Origin: Rhodospirillum sp.
GTDB lineage: Bacteria > Pseudomonadota > Alphaproteobacteria > Dongiales > Dongiaceae
Assembly (NCBI GenBank): GCA_013822765.1
Contig: PNKY01000010.1
Coordinates: 124,001 to 188,000 of the forward strand
Direction of reading: 5' to 3'
DNA length: 64,000 bases
This document shows, piece after piece, positions 25,207 through 36,089 of the stretch. The notes below the pieces were generated by a model. That model ran no database searches and had not been told where the DNA came from. It was given only the letters and a program-made list of their open reading frames with translations. Position 1 is the first letter of the stretch; the number at the start of each line of letters is the position of its first letter. A program made the position numbers and the translations under genes.

Positions 25207-26581
25207 GGCTGCGCTGGATGATGGCGCCGCTGGGATAGAGCCGCATGATCCACAGCAGCAGCAACAAGCCGGGAATGGCGAGGAACGCGGTCAGGCTCCA
25301 GAAGGTGGCCCAATCGGTGTGGTCTGCCAGCCAGCCGCTGCCGGACGACAGCCAGGTGCGGCCTTGCGCCATGAAAGAGGTCAGCAAGGCGTATTGCGTC
25401 GCCGTGAAGGCGACATTGCACAGGCCGGAGAGATAGGCGACCAATGCCGCGCCAGCCGCGCCACCGGCAATATTGTCGGCGGTGATGGCAATTGCCAGGG
25501 CGGGCAGGTCATGCGGATAGTCGGCGCACACGGCGCTGAGTATCGCATTCGGATCGGCCCCGATCGCTTCCTTGGCGCACAGACCGTATTCGGTGCCGCG
25601 CATCGCGACATAGGCAAAGGCGAAATTGGTGACTGCCTGCAGGATGCCGCCAATCAGAAGCGCACGGAACACGCCCCATCTTGCGACGGCAATGCCGCCG
25701 ATGAGGGCGCCGACTATTGTCATCCATATGCCCCATACCTTGCTGACGCTGGCAATCTCGACGCCGCTATAACCCATCTCGACATAGAACGGATTGGCCA
25801 TCGTGCCGCCCAGCGCGTCACCGAATTTGTAAAACAGGACAAACAGCAGAATGACGACCCACCCGGTGCGACCCATGAAATCCGCGAAGGGATCGATTAC
25901 AGATTCCTTGACCCATTGGGCGTAATCGCGCTTGCCGTGCTGCACGGTGACCTTCGGTTCCGGCACGAACAACGTGACGACGGCGGCTACGACCATGGCG
26001 GCACTGAGCACGCTGAAGACGATGGGCCACGAAACGAAGTCGGACATTCCGACCGCACCGGCACCAGCCAGCAACAGGCCAAAGCGATAGCCGACTTGCG
26101 TGGCGGCCGCGCCATGGCCTTGCTCGTCCTGCGGCAGGTATTCGATGCGATAGGCGTCGATCACAATATCCTGGCTGGCGGACAGGAACGCGACGATGAC
26201 GGCGGCCAGCGCTGTCATCCAAGGATCGACGCGCGGGTCGATCTGTCCCATCCAGAAGATCGCGATAGCGAGCAGCACCTGGGTCAACAGCAGCCAGCTC
26301 TTGCGGCGACCCAGCAGACGGGTCAGCACTGGCAGCGGAATCTGGTCCATGATGGGCGACCAGAGGAACTTGAAGGTGTAGGGCGTGCCGACCAGCGCGA
26401 ACAGGCCGATGGTGGTCTTGTCGACCCCGACCTTGGAGAGCCAGTAAGAGAGGGTGGAGAGCGTCAGCAGGAGCGGCAGGCCGGACGCGAAGCCCATCGC
26501 CAGGATGATCAGCATGCGGGGCGTGAGATAGGCCGCGACCGCCGACCACCAGTCCTTTTTCACGGCAACAGCTTCGGCCAT
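25196..26581 (-). CDS. AmpG-like MFS permease
   Basis: A 461-residue protein with about 12 membrane helices. It matches the AmpG/PAT branch of the major facilitator superfamily: MGFASGLPLLLTLSTLSYWL, LWSPIMDQ, LLGRRKSWLLLTQ and the characteristic SQDIVIDAYRIEYLP. AmpG proteins carry cell-wall anhydromuropeptides into the cytoplasm; whether this copy does so is inference. The frame is open 25 codons further, but ATG at 26581 follows AGAGGA at correct spacing and is chosen. Confidence 0.85.
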   Translation of the reverse strand: MAEAVAVKKDWWSAVAAYLTPRMLIILAMGFASGLPLLLTLSTLSYWLSKVGVDKTTIGLFALVGTPYTFKFLWSPIMDQIPLPVLTRLLGRRKSWLLLTQVLLAIAIFWMGQIDPRVDPWMTALAAVIVAFLSASQDIVIDAYRIEYLPQDEQGHGAAATQVGYRFGLLLAGAGAVGMSDFVSWPIVFSVLSAAMVVAAVVTLFVPEPKVTVQHGKRDYAQWVKESVIDPFADFMGRTGWVVILLFVLFYKFGDALGGTMANPFYVEMGYSGVEIASVSKVWGIWMTIVGALIGGIAVARWGVFRALLIGGILQAVTNFAFAYVAMRGTEYGLCAKEAIGADPNAILSAVCADYPHDLPALAIAITADNIAGGAAGAALVAYLSGLCNVAFTATQYALLTSFMAQGRTWLSSGSGWLADHTDWATFWSLTAFLAIPGLLLLLWIMRLYPSGAIIQRSRAT

Positions 26582-26795
26582 TCCGCATCCTCTCTGCTGC
26601 GCCCGACTCGGGCGTAGGAGCCGGCACGTCTGCTCAATCGTTACGCACTTGCCCAAAGCGCGTCCAGATGGTCGCCGGCCAAGGCGCGAGAAATCGATGC
26701 AGAATCAAGGGAGAGACCGCTGGCACGACCCTTGCTGAATGTAAGCGGGACGGGGCCTTGATTCCCTCGTGATTTGACCATCCCCAGAACGACTA

Positions 26796-26819
26796 GGGCG
26801 CATCGCCAACGATGCGCCC
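26796..26819 (-). terminator. Hairpin downstream of the homocysteine methyltransferase gene
   Basis: A perfect 10-bp stem GGGCGCATCG / CGATGCGCCC with a 4-nt loop begins 16 bp past the stop of the minus-strand gene. The run of T is on the opposite strand (CTTCTTTTG), so termination here may be inefficient. Confidence 0.5.
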
Positions 26820-26834
26820 CTTCTTTTGTGCGCG

Positions 26835-27731
26835 TTAGGCGCGCAACGCTCTGAGCGAAGCGATGTGCTCCGGTCCGATGCCGCAGCAGCCGCCGACGAT
26901 GTCGGCGCCGTGCAGCACCCACGCCTTGGCGAACTGGGCATAGCGGGCCGGCGTCAAGTCGGCGCGGATGTCGCTCAGGACCTCGTTGGCGGCTTCCTCG
27001 CGCTGCGGCGGGAAGGCGTTGGCGTAGATGCCGATCCGCGCCTTGAAGCCGTGCGCCTCGCGCACCGCGCGGGCGGCATCGACCGCGCCCTCCATGATCT
27101 CCGGCTGGCAGCAATTGAACAGCACGGCATCGACGCCGCGCTCCAGCATGGCGGTGACCGCGGCGGCCACGCACTCGCCGGAGCGCAGCTTGGGCCGCGC
27201 CAGGTCCGCGTTGTCGTCGTCCAGGGTGAAGGAGACCCAGAACGGGCGCTTGTCGCCGGCAAGCGCCGCTTTGGCAAACTGCGCCTCGGCGAGCGAACTC
27301 TGCGTCTCGGCCAGCCACAGGTCGACGTGCGGCGACAGCCCGTCGATCAGCGGGCGGATGAGTGCGGGCGCCTTGGCCTCATCGAACAGGTCCGGGCGAT
27401 AGGAGCCGAACAGCGGCGGCAGCGAGCCCGCGACCCGGACCGGGTGCTTGGCGCCCTCCGTCGCCTTGCGCGCCATCCGGCCGGCGAGGTCGGCCAGCTT
27501 CTCGCCCTCGGCCCGGAACTTCGCCTCGCCGATATGGAAGGGCACCAGCGCATAGGAGTTGGTGGTGATGACCTCCGCTCCGGCCTCGACGAAGCGCCGG
27601 TGCGCACGCTCCACCGTCTCGGGCGCCAGCATGAGGGCCAGCGCCGACCACTCCGGCTGCTTGAACGGCGCGCCCATGCGATGCAGCTCGCGGCCCATGC
27701 CGCCGTCGAGGATGGTGAAGTTGGAGGTCAT
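26835..27731 (-). CDS. Homocysteine S-methyltransferase family protein (MmuM/BHMT-like)
   Basis: A 298-residue zinc enzyme. It begins with ILDGGMGRELHRMG and has the Zn ligands in LFNCCQPEIM and the terminal GGCCGIGPEH. TNSYALVPFHIGE and VAGSLPPLFGSY are further family blocks. Members transfer a methyl group from S-methylmethionine or betaine to homocysteine. The methyl donor is not predictable. It lies downstream of typA, separated by hairpin repeats. Confidence 0.88.
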   Translation of the reverse strand: MTSNFTILDGGMGRELHRMGAPFKQPEWSALALMLAPETVERAHRRFVEAGAEVITTNSYALVPFHIGEAKFRAEGEKLADLAGRMARKATEGAKHPVRVAGSLPPLFGSYRPDLFDEAKAPALIRPLIDGLSPHVDLWLAETQSSLAEAQFAKAALAGDKRPFWVSFTLDDDNADLARPKLRSGECVAAAVTAMLERGVDAVLFNCCQPEIMEGAVDAARAVREAHGFKARIGIYANAFPPQREEAANEVLSDIRADLTPARYAQFAKAWVLHGADIVGGCCGIGPEHIASLRALRA

Positions 27732-27752
27732 CGAAGATCCGATCTCAAGACC

Positions 27753-27863
27753 CCCTCCCCCAAGTTGGGGGAGGGTAGGGGTGCGGGTTGCTCTCTCGAG
27801 CGAAGGCTGGCGCCAAGCTGAACCATCGCCCCCACCCTAACCCTCCCCCGGCTCGGGGGAGGG
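27753..27863. repeat. Paired G/C-rich hairpins between typA and mmuM
   Basis: CCCTCCCCCAA-g-TTGGGGGAGGG at 27753-27775 and CCCTCCCCCG-gct-CGGGGGAGGG at 27841-27863 share the same core, and the intervening GGGTAGGGGTG / CACCCTAACCC can also pair. It resembles a composite intergenic palindromic repeat. It probably also acts as the typA terminator. Confidence 0.65.
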
Positions 27864-27888
27864 GATGGTTCGGCGGCGCACTATGAGC

Positions 27889-29721
<1,833 letters not shown>

Positions 29722-29860
29722 GATCGTGGCTTTCAAACTGAGCAAAAGGGCGCGCCGCTCATGGCTAAGCGCGCGGTCGAATCGGCGAACAAAGTCTCGC
29801 CGGATCAGCCGAGTGTCGGCGGCGTTCCCGAGGTATAGCGGCTGAATGCGTGCATGACGG

Positions 29861-30847
29861 TTACAGCCTGCGGAGCAACAGTTCGGCGAGCGGCGTCTCG
29901 GGCCGGGCGCCGATATGGGAAATGATCTCGCCCGCGGCCAGCGCGGCGATGCGGCCGCAGGTCTCGAACTCGCGGCCGTGAGTATAGCCGTAAAGGAAGC
30001 CGGAAGCGTAAAGATCGCCGGCGCCGGTCAGGTCGACGACGCGGTCGACTGGCCAAGCCGGGATCTCGATCATCGCGTCCGCGGTCACGATCACCGAGCC
30101 GTGCTCGCTGCGGGTCAGCGCCGCGAGGTCGCAATGCTGCTGGGTGATGCGTGCGGCCTCGTTCCAGTCGTCGGTCTCCCACAGCGCGGTGATCTCGCTG
30201 ATGTTCGCAAACAGGATGTCGACGTGGTTGCGGACCAGATCCTGGAATTCCTTGAGATAGCGGTTCACGCAGAAGGAGTCGGAGAGGCTGAGGGCCACTT
30301 CCTGCCCGGCGTCGTGGGCGATGCGCGCGGCCTTCAGGAACGCTTCCTTGGCCAGCGGCGGGTCCCACAGATAGCCTTCCATATAGGTGACCCGGGCGCG
30401 CTGGATCAAATGCGGGTCGATGTCCGCCGGGGTCAGCTCGTGGCAAGCGCCAAGGTAGGTGTTCATGGTGCGCTCGCCGTCCGGCGTCACCAAGATCATG
30501 GAGCGGGCGGTCGGCGTCGAAGAGGTGGCGGGGGCGATGTCGTACTGCACCCCGGCGGCCCGCACGTCGTGGCGGAAGATGCCGCCCAGCTGATCGTTGC
30601 CGACCTTGCCGATGAAGGCGGCCTTGCCGCCCAGGCTGGCGACCCCAACGGCGGTGTTGGCGGCGCAGCCGCCGGAAATCTCGATCGCGGGGCCCATGGC
30701 GGCATACAGCTCCTCGGCCCGGGCGGTATCGATCAGGGTCATGGAACCCTTGGCGACCTCGATCCGCTCGATGAAGGCTTCGTCGCAATGCGCCAGGACG
30801 TCGACGATCGCGTTGCCGATGCCGACCACGTCAATGACTTCAGACAT
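29861..30847 (-). CDS. PfkB-family sugar/nucleoside kinase, adenosine-kinase-like
   Basis: A 328-residue ribokinase-fold enzyme. The N-terminal half has VVGIGNAIVDVL and ISGGCAANTAVGVASLGG (substrate di-glycine). The C-terminal anion hole/catalytic Asp is in VDLTGAGDLYASGFLYG. The size and the early sequence fit the bacterial adenosine-kinase-like branch, which salvages adenosine to AMP, but other nucleoside or sugar substrates remain possible. It is transcribed toward typA with a 139-bp gap. Confidence 0.88.
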   Translation of the reverse strand: MSEVIDVVGIGNAIVDVLAHCDEAFIERIEVAKGSMTLIDTARAEELYAAMGPAIEISGGCAANTAVGVASLGGKAAFIGKVGNDQLGGIFRHDVRAAGVQYDIAPATSSTPTARSMILVTPDGERTMNTYLGACHELTPADIDPHLIQRARVTYMEGYLWDPPLAKEAFLKAARIAHDAGQEVALSLSDSFCVNRYLKEFQDLVRNHVDILFANISEITALWETDDWNEAARITQQHCDLAALTRSEHGSVIVTADAMIEIPAWPVDRVVDLTGAGDLYASGFLYGYTHGREFETCGRIAALAAGEIISHIGARPETPLAELLLRRL

Positions 30848-30876
30848 GCATACCTATCTGGGAAACCTGTCGGTAC

Positions 30877-30895
30877 CCGCCAAAAAAGTTGGCGG
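30877..30895 (-). other. Small hairpin upstream of the PfkB kinase gene
   Basis: CCGCCAA-aaaag-TTGGCGG forms a 7-bp stem about 30 bp before the kinase start on the minus strand. It may be part of its leader. No riboswitch class is recognised. Confidence 0.3.
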
Positions 30896-31037
30896 AGTAT
30901 AGTCAGGGATCGCGAATCGCAAACCAGAATCGCAACGCGGCAGTGCATGCCCCATATTCTGAGAGGCGATGGCTGGCTGGGGCCGGCCTGGGGCGGTTCG
31001 ACTTTCAGATAAGACGTTGATAAGAAAGGAAATAACC

Positions 31038-31730
31038 TTGTTCAGCGCAATCAGCATGACCCTTGGCCAACTGAACGATCCGCCGATCCGGCGCGTCATC
31101 GGCAAGACCCTGGGCCTCGCCATCCTCGGCTACGTCGTGTTTGTGGTGCTGGTGTACGTGCTGATCGGCTGGATCTCGGGCCTCAGCGGGTGGCTGGAAG
31201 GCCTGGCGCAGTTCGGCGGGGTGCTGGCCGCGATGTTCATCGCCTGGTTCATCTTCCCGGCGGCCGCCGCCGCCATTGCCGGCATCTTCGCTGATGAAGT
31301 GATCGACGCGGTCGAGGCCAAGCATTATCCCGGCCTGCCGCCGGCGCGCCCCGTTCCAATGCTCGCCGCCGTGGTGGACGGTTTGAAGCTGGCCGCCATT
31401 GCGCTGGTGGTAAACGTGGTCGCCTTGCCGCTGCTGGTCATTCCGCCGGTCTATGTCCTGTTCACCTGGGTCGTGAACGGCTGGCTGCTCGGGCGCGAGT
31501 ATTTCGAGATGGTGGCGTTGCGGCGCGTGGACCGGGCCACGGCGCTTGAATTGCGCCGCCGTCATAACCGAACGTTTACCATCGCCGGTGTCATGATAGC
31601 CGTCTGCCTGACCATACCGTTCGTCAACCTCGTTGCGCCGGTGTTGGGGGCGGCTTTTATGGTGCACGTGGCTCAGAATGTGCTAAACCACAAACGGATC
31701 GCGACTCAGGCGGTCAAGCCATTGGCATAA
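31038..31730 (+). CDS. EI24/CysZ-like integral membrane protein
   Basis: A 230-residue membrane protein with four or more helices (around TLGLAILGYVVFVVLVYVLIG in part, MFIAWFIFPAAAAAIAGIFA, ALVVNVVALPLLVIPPVYVLF, IAGVMIAVCLTIPFVNLVA). The FADEVIDAVEAKHYPG segment and the WLLGREYFEMVALRR loop are typical of the EI24 family. CysZ members carry sulfate; that role is not shown here. TTG at 31038 follows AAGGA at 7-nt spacing and is chosen; ATG at 31056 is the alternative. Confidence 0.82.
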   Translation: MFSAISMTLGQLNDPPIRRVIGKTLGLAILGYVVFVVLVYVLIGWISGLSGWLEGLAQFGGVLAAMFIAWFIFPAAAAAIAGIFADEVIDAVEAKHYPGLPPARPVPMLAAVVDGLKLAAIALVVNVVALPLLVIPPVYVLFTWVVNGWLLGREYFEMVALRRVDRATALELRRRHNRTFTIAGVMIAVCLTIPFVNLVAPVLGAAFMVHVAQNVLNHKRIATQAVKPLA

Positions 31731-31841
31731 GCCGGGGATTCGAAGTCTGGGTCGTTCGTTGGGGCTGATGCGGCCCACCACCTGAGAGTATGCCGCGCTG
31801 GGGCCACGGGGCGCACTCCGACCTCACGGGAAAGGTTTAAG

Positions 31842-32414
31842 ATGTTCGGAAAGAAGAAGGACGAGATGTCGACGCCAACCAACGCGGATACCACGACCGC
31901 CACGTCGTCCGCCGACCAGAGCAAGAGCTACCTGCGCCAGGATGCGCCGAGCAGTCCGGGCGTGTCGCGACCCGCGGCCCCGGAGATTGCCCGCCGCCCA
32001 CCCGATCTCAGCGCCTTCACGCAACGCCGCGACCAGCCGTCTTCCTCCGCGCCGCGTGCCGGCGAGACCGACCACAAGAAGCTGATCGTCGGCCGCGAGA
32101 TCATTCTCAACGGCGAGATCCGCACCTGCGATTTCCTGGTGGTCGAAGGCCGCGTCGAAGCGGTGCTGAACGACTGCCGCCAGATCGACATCGCCTCGTC
32201 GGGCCAGTTCAAGGGTTCGGCTGATATCGAATCCGCCGACATCAGCGGCCGGTTCGATGGCGACCTGACAGTGCACGGCCGCTTGACGGTGCGCGCGACC
32301 GGCCGGGTGTTCGGCAAGGTGAAGTATGGCCAGCTCGAAGTGGAGCGCGGCGGCATCATCTCCGGCACCGTGGAATCGCTGCCGGAAGCCAGCGCCAGCG
32401 AAGCAGCGGCGTAA
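31842..32414 (+). CDS. Bactofilin (polymer-forming cytoskeletal protein)
   Basis: A 190-residue protein. A charged, Ser/Pro-rich N-terminal tail (~1-75) precedes a bactofilin beta-helix (~78-175) made of short repeated strands: LIVGREIILNGEIRTCDFLV, VEGRVEAVLNDC, VHGRLTVRATGRVFGKVKYG. Bactofilins polymerise without nucleotide and localise cell-wall or stalk enzymes. The start follows AAAGG. A lipoprotein gene lies 100 bp downstream in the same direction. Confidence 0.92.
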   Translation: MFGKKKDEMSTPTNADTTTATSSADQSKSYLRQDAPSSPGVSRPAAPEIARRPPDLSAFTQRRDQPSSSAPRAGETDHKKLIVGREIILNGEIRTCDFLVVEGRVEAVLNDCRQIDIASSGQFKGSADIESADISGRFDGDLTVHGRLTVRATGRVFGKVKYGQLEVERGGIISGTVESLPEASASEAAA

Positions 32415-32514
32415 CAGTTCGATGGCTTGACCGCCGGCGCTGGAGGGCAGCGCCGGCCGGTTCTCGAGACAGGCCGGCCCTACCCGGCAGAGTGCTTTTG
32501 GGCGGGGGCCCGAA

Positions 32515-32955
32515 ATGCGAGTTGCCCAGATCGGTGGGGTGGGTTGGGTCGCGCTGATCGGCGCGATGCTGCTCGTTTCCGCTTGCCAGTCCCCCGCCTC
32601 ATACGACCGGACCCACCCATCCGAGTCTGATCCCGCCGCCAGCAAAGCGAGCGCGCAACCTGCCGCACTGATCCTGTCCGACGATCCAAACTCCTTCATC
32701 GGCCTCGGCGATGCCGAGTTGTCGCGCACGCTGGGCCAGCCTAAGCAGGTGCGCAAGGATGACCCGGCCGAGATCTGGCAATATTCCGGCGCCGATTGCG
32801 TGGTGGATTTCTATCTCTATGCCGCCGATGCCGGCGGCCTCGCGGTCGCCTACATGGAAGCTCGCAACCAGGCGGCGGAAGCAACGCCCGCCGACCGATG
32901 CGTCAGATCGCTGATGCAGTCGGTGTCCGCGGAACCGCAGCAGAAGACGCTGTAA
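32515..32955 (+). CDS. Small putative lipoprotein
   Basis: A 146-residue exported protein. The N-terminal hydrophobic stretch ends with a lipobox (LLVSAC), so Cys25 should be lipidated. The mature part has GLGDAELSRTLGQPKQVRKDD and a WQYSGADCVVDFYLY block, a pattern recalling small SmpA/OmlA-like or YfeY-like outer-membrane lipoproteins. No enzyme motif is seen. The function is unknown. Confidence 0.7.
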   Translation: MRVAQIGGVGWVALIGAMLLVSACQSPASYDRTHPSESDPAASKASAQPAALILSDDPNSFIGLGDAELSRTLGQPKQVRKDDPAEIWQYSGADCVVDFYLYAADAGGLAVAYMEARNQAAEATPADRCVRSLMQSVSAEPQQKTL

Positions 32956-33326
32956 GCCACCGCGTCGGACATCGTCCGGTCGCCGTTACCACAATCAGGT
33001 TCGCTGGAGGTTTGGGCGGAGCCGGAACGGTCGCAGGCTGCGATACCGCGTCCGCTCCGGCCCCGTGACATCGGGCCCGCCGTCTGGGATGGCACTTGGC
33101 GCCGACTTGAGCCGCCTGAGATAACACCGCGGTGGTTGAAGCGACCTTAACCGGACGCATCCAATCGCGCGGGAGAACGAGCTAGGCCAAAAGGCATAGA
33201 CTCGGACCGGGGCGCGAAGCCGCGAAACGCGCCGATTCCTGCCTTATGCGTCACGGGGTCGCTGCCAGGGGGCAGGGTTGGAGGGCCGGTCTTGGCGCGG
33301 AGATTGGTGAAGACTAGGTTTCCAGC
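32956..33326. other. 371-bp intergenic stretch with no supported gene
   Basis: I see no convincing open frame, tRNA or strong hairpin here. Short frames on both strands are arginine/proline-rich shadows. The end near 33327 should hold the promoter of the multicopper oxidase. Confidence 0.4.
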
Positions 33327-34757
33327 ATGATCCGCCTTTCCCGCCGTCGCTTCCTGGCCACCGGCGCAGCCATGGCTGCCTGCGCGCCGACCGCGCGCGC
33401 CGCCTCCGACGCCAGCGCGGTCGAACTCGCGATCGCCACCCGCACCATCGAGGTGAAGGGCAAGGCCGCCACGGTGTTCGGGCTGCTGCAGCCCAACGGC
33501 GCGCATGGCCTCGCTATGAATGCGGGCGAGCGGTTCCGGGTGCGGCTCAGCAATGCGGTGCAGGAGCCGGCGCTGATCCACTGGCATGGCCTGACGCCGC
33601 CCAACGACCAGGATGGCGTGCCCGGCGTCACCCAGCCTCCGCTGGCGCCGGGCGAACGCCACGACTACGACTTCGCCGTCGCGCTGCCAGGCACCAACTG
33701 GATGCATTCGCATCACCTGCTGCAGGAGCAGTCGCTGATGGCGGCACCGCTGATCGTGCGCGATCCCAAGGATGCCGCACGCGACGAGCAGGAGGTCGTG
33801 ATCCTGCTGCACGACTTCACGTTCCAGCTGCCGGACGAGATTCTGGGCAATCTTTCAAAGGGGATGAGCCACGATCACGGCGCGATGGCTGGCGGCTCCG
33901 CAGATCCGCTTGCGGGCCACGATATGTCGAGCATGCCCGCAGACGGCGTGGACCTGAACGACGTGTCGTACGACGCGTTTCTGGCCAACGACCGCACCCT
34001 CGACGATCCGGAAGTCGTGCGCGTGGACAAGAGCCAGCGTGTCCGGCTGCGCATCATCAACGCGGCATCCGCCACCAACTTCATGATCGAGCTCGGCGCG
34101 CTCTCCGGCTCCCTGACCGATGTCGACGGGCGGCCGATCGTGCCGGTGATCGGCAGCCGCTTCCCGCTGGCTGTGGCGCAGCGTGCCGATGTGCGGGTCA
34201 CGCTGCCGGCCGGCGACGGCGTATGGCCGGTGCTGTTCCAGCGCGAAGGCGACATTGCGCTGACGGGCATCATGCTCGCGACCAAGAGCGGCGCGGTCGC
34301 GAAGGTCGCCGATCAGGCGCAGGATGCGATCGGCGCGATCGAGCGCGCGGCGCCGATGCTCTACCAGGCCGCCGAGCCGCTGCCGGAACGCCGCGCAGAC
34401 CGCGAGCTGGCGGTCAGCCTGACCGGCTCGATGATGACCTATCGCTGGGGCATCGCGGAAAAGGCCGCCATGGAGCATCACGCCCATCTCGCCGTGCGAG
34501 AAGGCGAGCGGGTGGAGATGACGCTGACCAACCGCACCGAGATGTCCCACCCGATGCATCTGCACGGCCACCATTTCCAGGTGGTCGCGGTCAACGGCAC
34601 GCGGATGAATGGTGCCGTGCGCGATACCGAGCTGGTGCCGGTCGGCGGCTCAGTCACGCTGGCGTTCGACGCCGGCAATCCCGGCAAGTGGATGTTCCAC
34701 TGCCACAATCTGTACCACATGCAGTCCGGGATGATGACGCAGGTGCGGTACCTGTAA
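33327..34757 (+). CDS. Multicopper oxidase, Tat-exported, Met/His-rich (CopA-like)
   Basis: A 476-residue periplasmic oxidase. The Tat motif SRRRFLATG opens the protein. All four copper-ligand blocks are present: LIHWHGLTPP, WMHSHHLLQEQ, HPMHLHGHHFQV and HCHNLYHMQSGMM, the last with the T1 Cys-His-Met arrangement. Between domains lies a Met/His-rich insert (MSHDHGAMAGG, HDMSSMPADG), typical of enzymes that oxidise Cu(I) for copper tolerance. No copper exporter or copper regulator gene is adjacent, so the role is inference from family. Confidence 0.92.
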   Translation: MIRLSRRRFLATGAAMAACAPTARAASDASAVELAIATRTIEVKGKAATVFGLLQPNGAHGLAMNAGERFRVRLSNAVQEPALIHWHGLTPPNDQDGVPGVTQPPLAPGERHDYDFAVALPGTNWMHSHHLLQEQSLMAAPLIVRDPKDAARDEQEVVILLHDFTFQLPDEILGNLSKGMSHDHGAMAGGSADPLAGHDMSSMPADGVDLNDVSYDAFLANDRTLDDPEVVRVDKSQRVRLRIINAASATNFMIELGALSGSLTDVDGRPIVPVIGSRFPLAVAQRADVRVTLPAGDGVWPVLFQREGDIALTGIMLATKSGAVAKVADQAQDAIGAIERAAPMLYQAAEPLPERRADRELAVSLTGSMMTYRWGIAEKAAMEHHAHLAVREGERVEMTLTNRTEMSHPMHLHGHHFQVVAVNGTRMNGAVRDTELVPVGGSVTLAFDAGNPGKWMFHCHNLYHMQSGMMTQVRYL

Positions 34758-34842
34758 TCCGCGGCGGGCCTCAGAAGGGGTGACGCGGCGCCAGTTGGGC
34801 GCTATGGTTTCATCCCCTCACCATTGATGGCTGGATTCTGAC

Positions 34843-35097
34843 ATGGGCGTCCTAACGTGGATTCTGGTGGGCTTGGTCGCTGGCCTTATTGCCAAGTTCA
34901 TCATGCCGGGGCGCGACCCCGGCGGCATCATCGTCACCATCCTGATCGGCATCGCGGGCGGATTGGTCGGCGGCTTCATCAGCAGCAGGCTCGGCTATGG
35001 CGACGTCACAGAGTTCAATATCCCCTCGATCATCATCGCCGTGCTCGGCTCGTTGGTCCTGTTATTCCTCTATCGCATGATCAAGCGCCGGGGATAG
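34843..35097 (+). CDS. GlsB/YeaQ/YmgE-family stress-response membrane protein
   Basis: An 84-residue, almost wholly hydrophobic protein with three helices. LVGLVAGLIAKFIMPGRDPGGIIVTI at the start in part, the GGFISSRLG loop and a final VLLFLYRMIKRRG match the transglycosylase-associated (GlsB/YeaQ) family, induced in stress. Its molecular function is not known. It is monocistronic and converges on the VOC gene. Confidence 0.88.
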   Translation: MGVLTWILVGLVAGLIAKFIMPGRDPGGIIVTILIGIAGGLVGGFISSRLGYGDVTEFNIPSIIIAVLGSLVLLFLYRMIKRRG

Positions 35098-35100
35098 CGA

Positions 35101-35496
35101 CTACTCCCGCACGCCGGCCTCGACGTTGTTCCCATCGGGGTCCAGCACAAAGGCTGCATAATACTTCATCTCGGCTGGGCCGCGTGGGCCAGGCGTGCCG
35201 TTGTCGGTGCCGCCGGCGGCCAGCGCCGCGCGGTGGAATGCATCGACTGCGTCGCGCGATGTCGCCTTGAACGCCAGGTGGATCGGACTGCGCGAGGTCT
35301 CGTGCGCGCTGGTCCAGAACGTAGGTTGAGTGATGCCGACCCAGATGAACGGCAAGGGTTCGGCGGCGCTGCGCCCGATCACGAACGATTCCTTGCTGTT
35401 GTCGGCCGCTTGCAGGCCAAGCGGCTGCAGCACGGCATCATAGAAGACTCGCGCCCGCGCCAGATCGCGCACGCGGAAGCCGAAATGGTCGATCAT
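35101..35496 (-). CDS. VOC-superfamily (glyoxalase/dioxygenase-fold) protein
   Basis: A 131-residue single-domain protein with the opening IDHFGFRVRDLARARVFYDA and the closing YYAAFVLDPDGNNVEAGVRE, both typical of VOC metalloproteins, where His3-type and late Glu residues bind metal. Members range from glyoxalases to drug-binding proteins, so the substrate is open. It follows the UspA gene by 61 bp in the same direction. Confidence 0.85.
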   Translation of the reverse strand: MIDHFGFRVRDLARARVFYDAVLQPLGLQAADNSKESFVIGRSAAEPLPFIWVGITQPTFWTSAHETSRSPIHLAFKATSRDAVDAFHRAALAAGGTDNGTPGPRGPAEMKYYAAFVLDPDGNNVEAGVRE

Positions 35497-35557
35497 CGCC
35501 GGCGTCCCGTTGCAGTTGCATCAAAGCAACTGGCGATCGAGCCGCAGGTTCCGTGCG

Positions 35558-36079
35558 TCAGGCGACGTGCTCGATGTCTTCGGTCGTAAGGTTGCCCGGC
35601 ACGATGGTGACGGGCACGCGCATCTTGCTGACGTATTTGCCGGTCAGGGCCGAGACCAGCGGGCCCGGGCCCTTGGGTCCGGTCGAGGCGGCGAGCACCA
35701 GGATCGAGATGCCGGGCTCCTCCTGGATCAGCTGTAGCAACTCGTCGCGCCGGTCGCCTTCGCGGAAGTAGAGCATCGGCATCTTGCCCGACAGCTTGTT
35801 CACCTCGGTCGCCATCTTCTGCATGGTGGCCTCGGCCTGCTGACGCGCTTCGTCCTTCATCAACTGGTTGACGCCCATCCAGTCGCCGAAGCCAGACGGC
35901 TCCATCACGTGCACCATGGCGACGCGGCCGTTGGAGCGGAAGGCGCGCCGGCAGGCATAACGGATGGCGATCCGCATCTCGGGCGAATCGTCGACCACCA
36001 CCAGGAACACGCGCTCCGGCGCCGGCGCCGGCGCGCTCGCCGGCTGGACCTGGGGCTCGGATGAAGGGTCGGGGCTCAT
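35558..36079 (-). CDS. Universal stress protein (UspA family)
   Basis: A 173-residue Usp-domain protein. It begins with a Pro/Ala-rich tail, then VFLVVVDDSPEMRIAIRYACR (strand 1 with the nucleotide-contact Asp). The ATP-binding loop near the end reads G-x-x-G-x9-G-like in STGPKGPGPLVSALTGKYVS, followed by VPVTIVPGNL. It is likely an ATP-binding Usp. It is the last gene of a TSUP-TIGR02186-usp series. Confidence 0.88.
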   Translation of the reverse strand: MSPDPSSEPQVQPASAPAPAPERVFLVVVDDSPEMRIAIRYACRRAFRSNGRVAMVHVMEPSGFGDWMGVNQLMKDEARQQAEATMQKMATEVNKLSGKMPMLYFREGDRRDELLQLIQEEPGISILVLAASTGPKGPGPLVSALTGKYVSKMRVPVTIVPGNLTTEDIEHVA

Positions 36080-36089
36080 GAGGTCACCT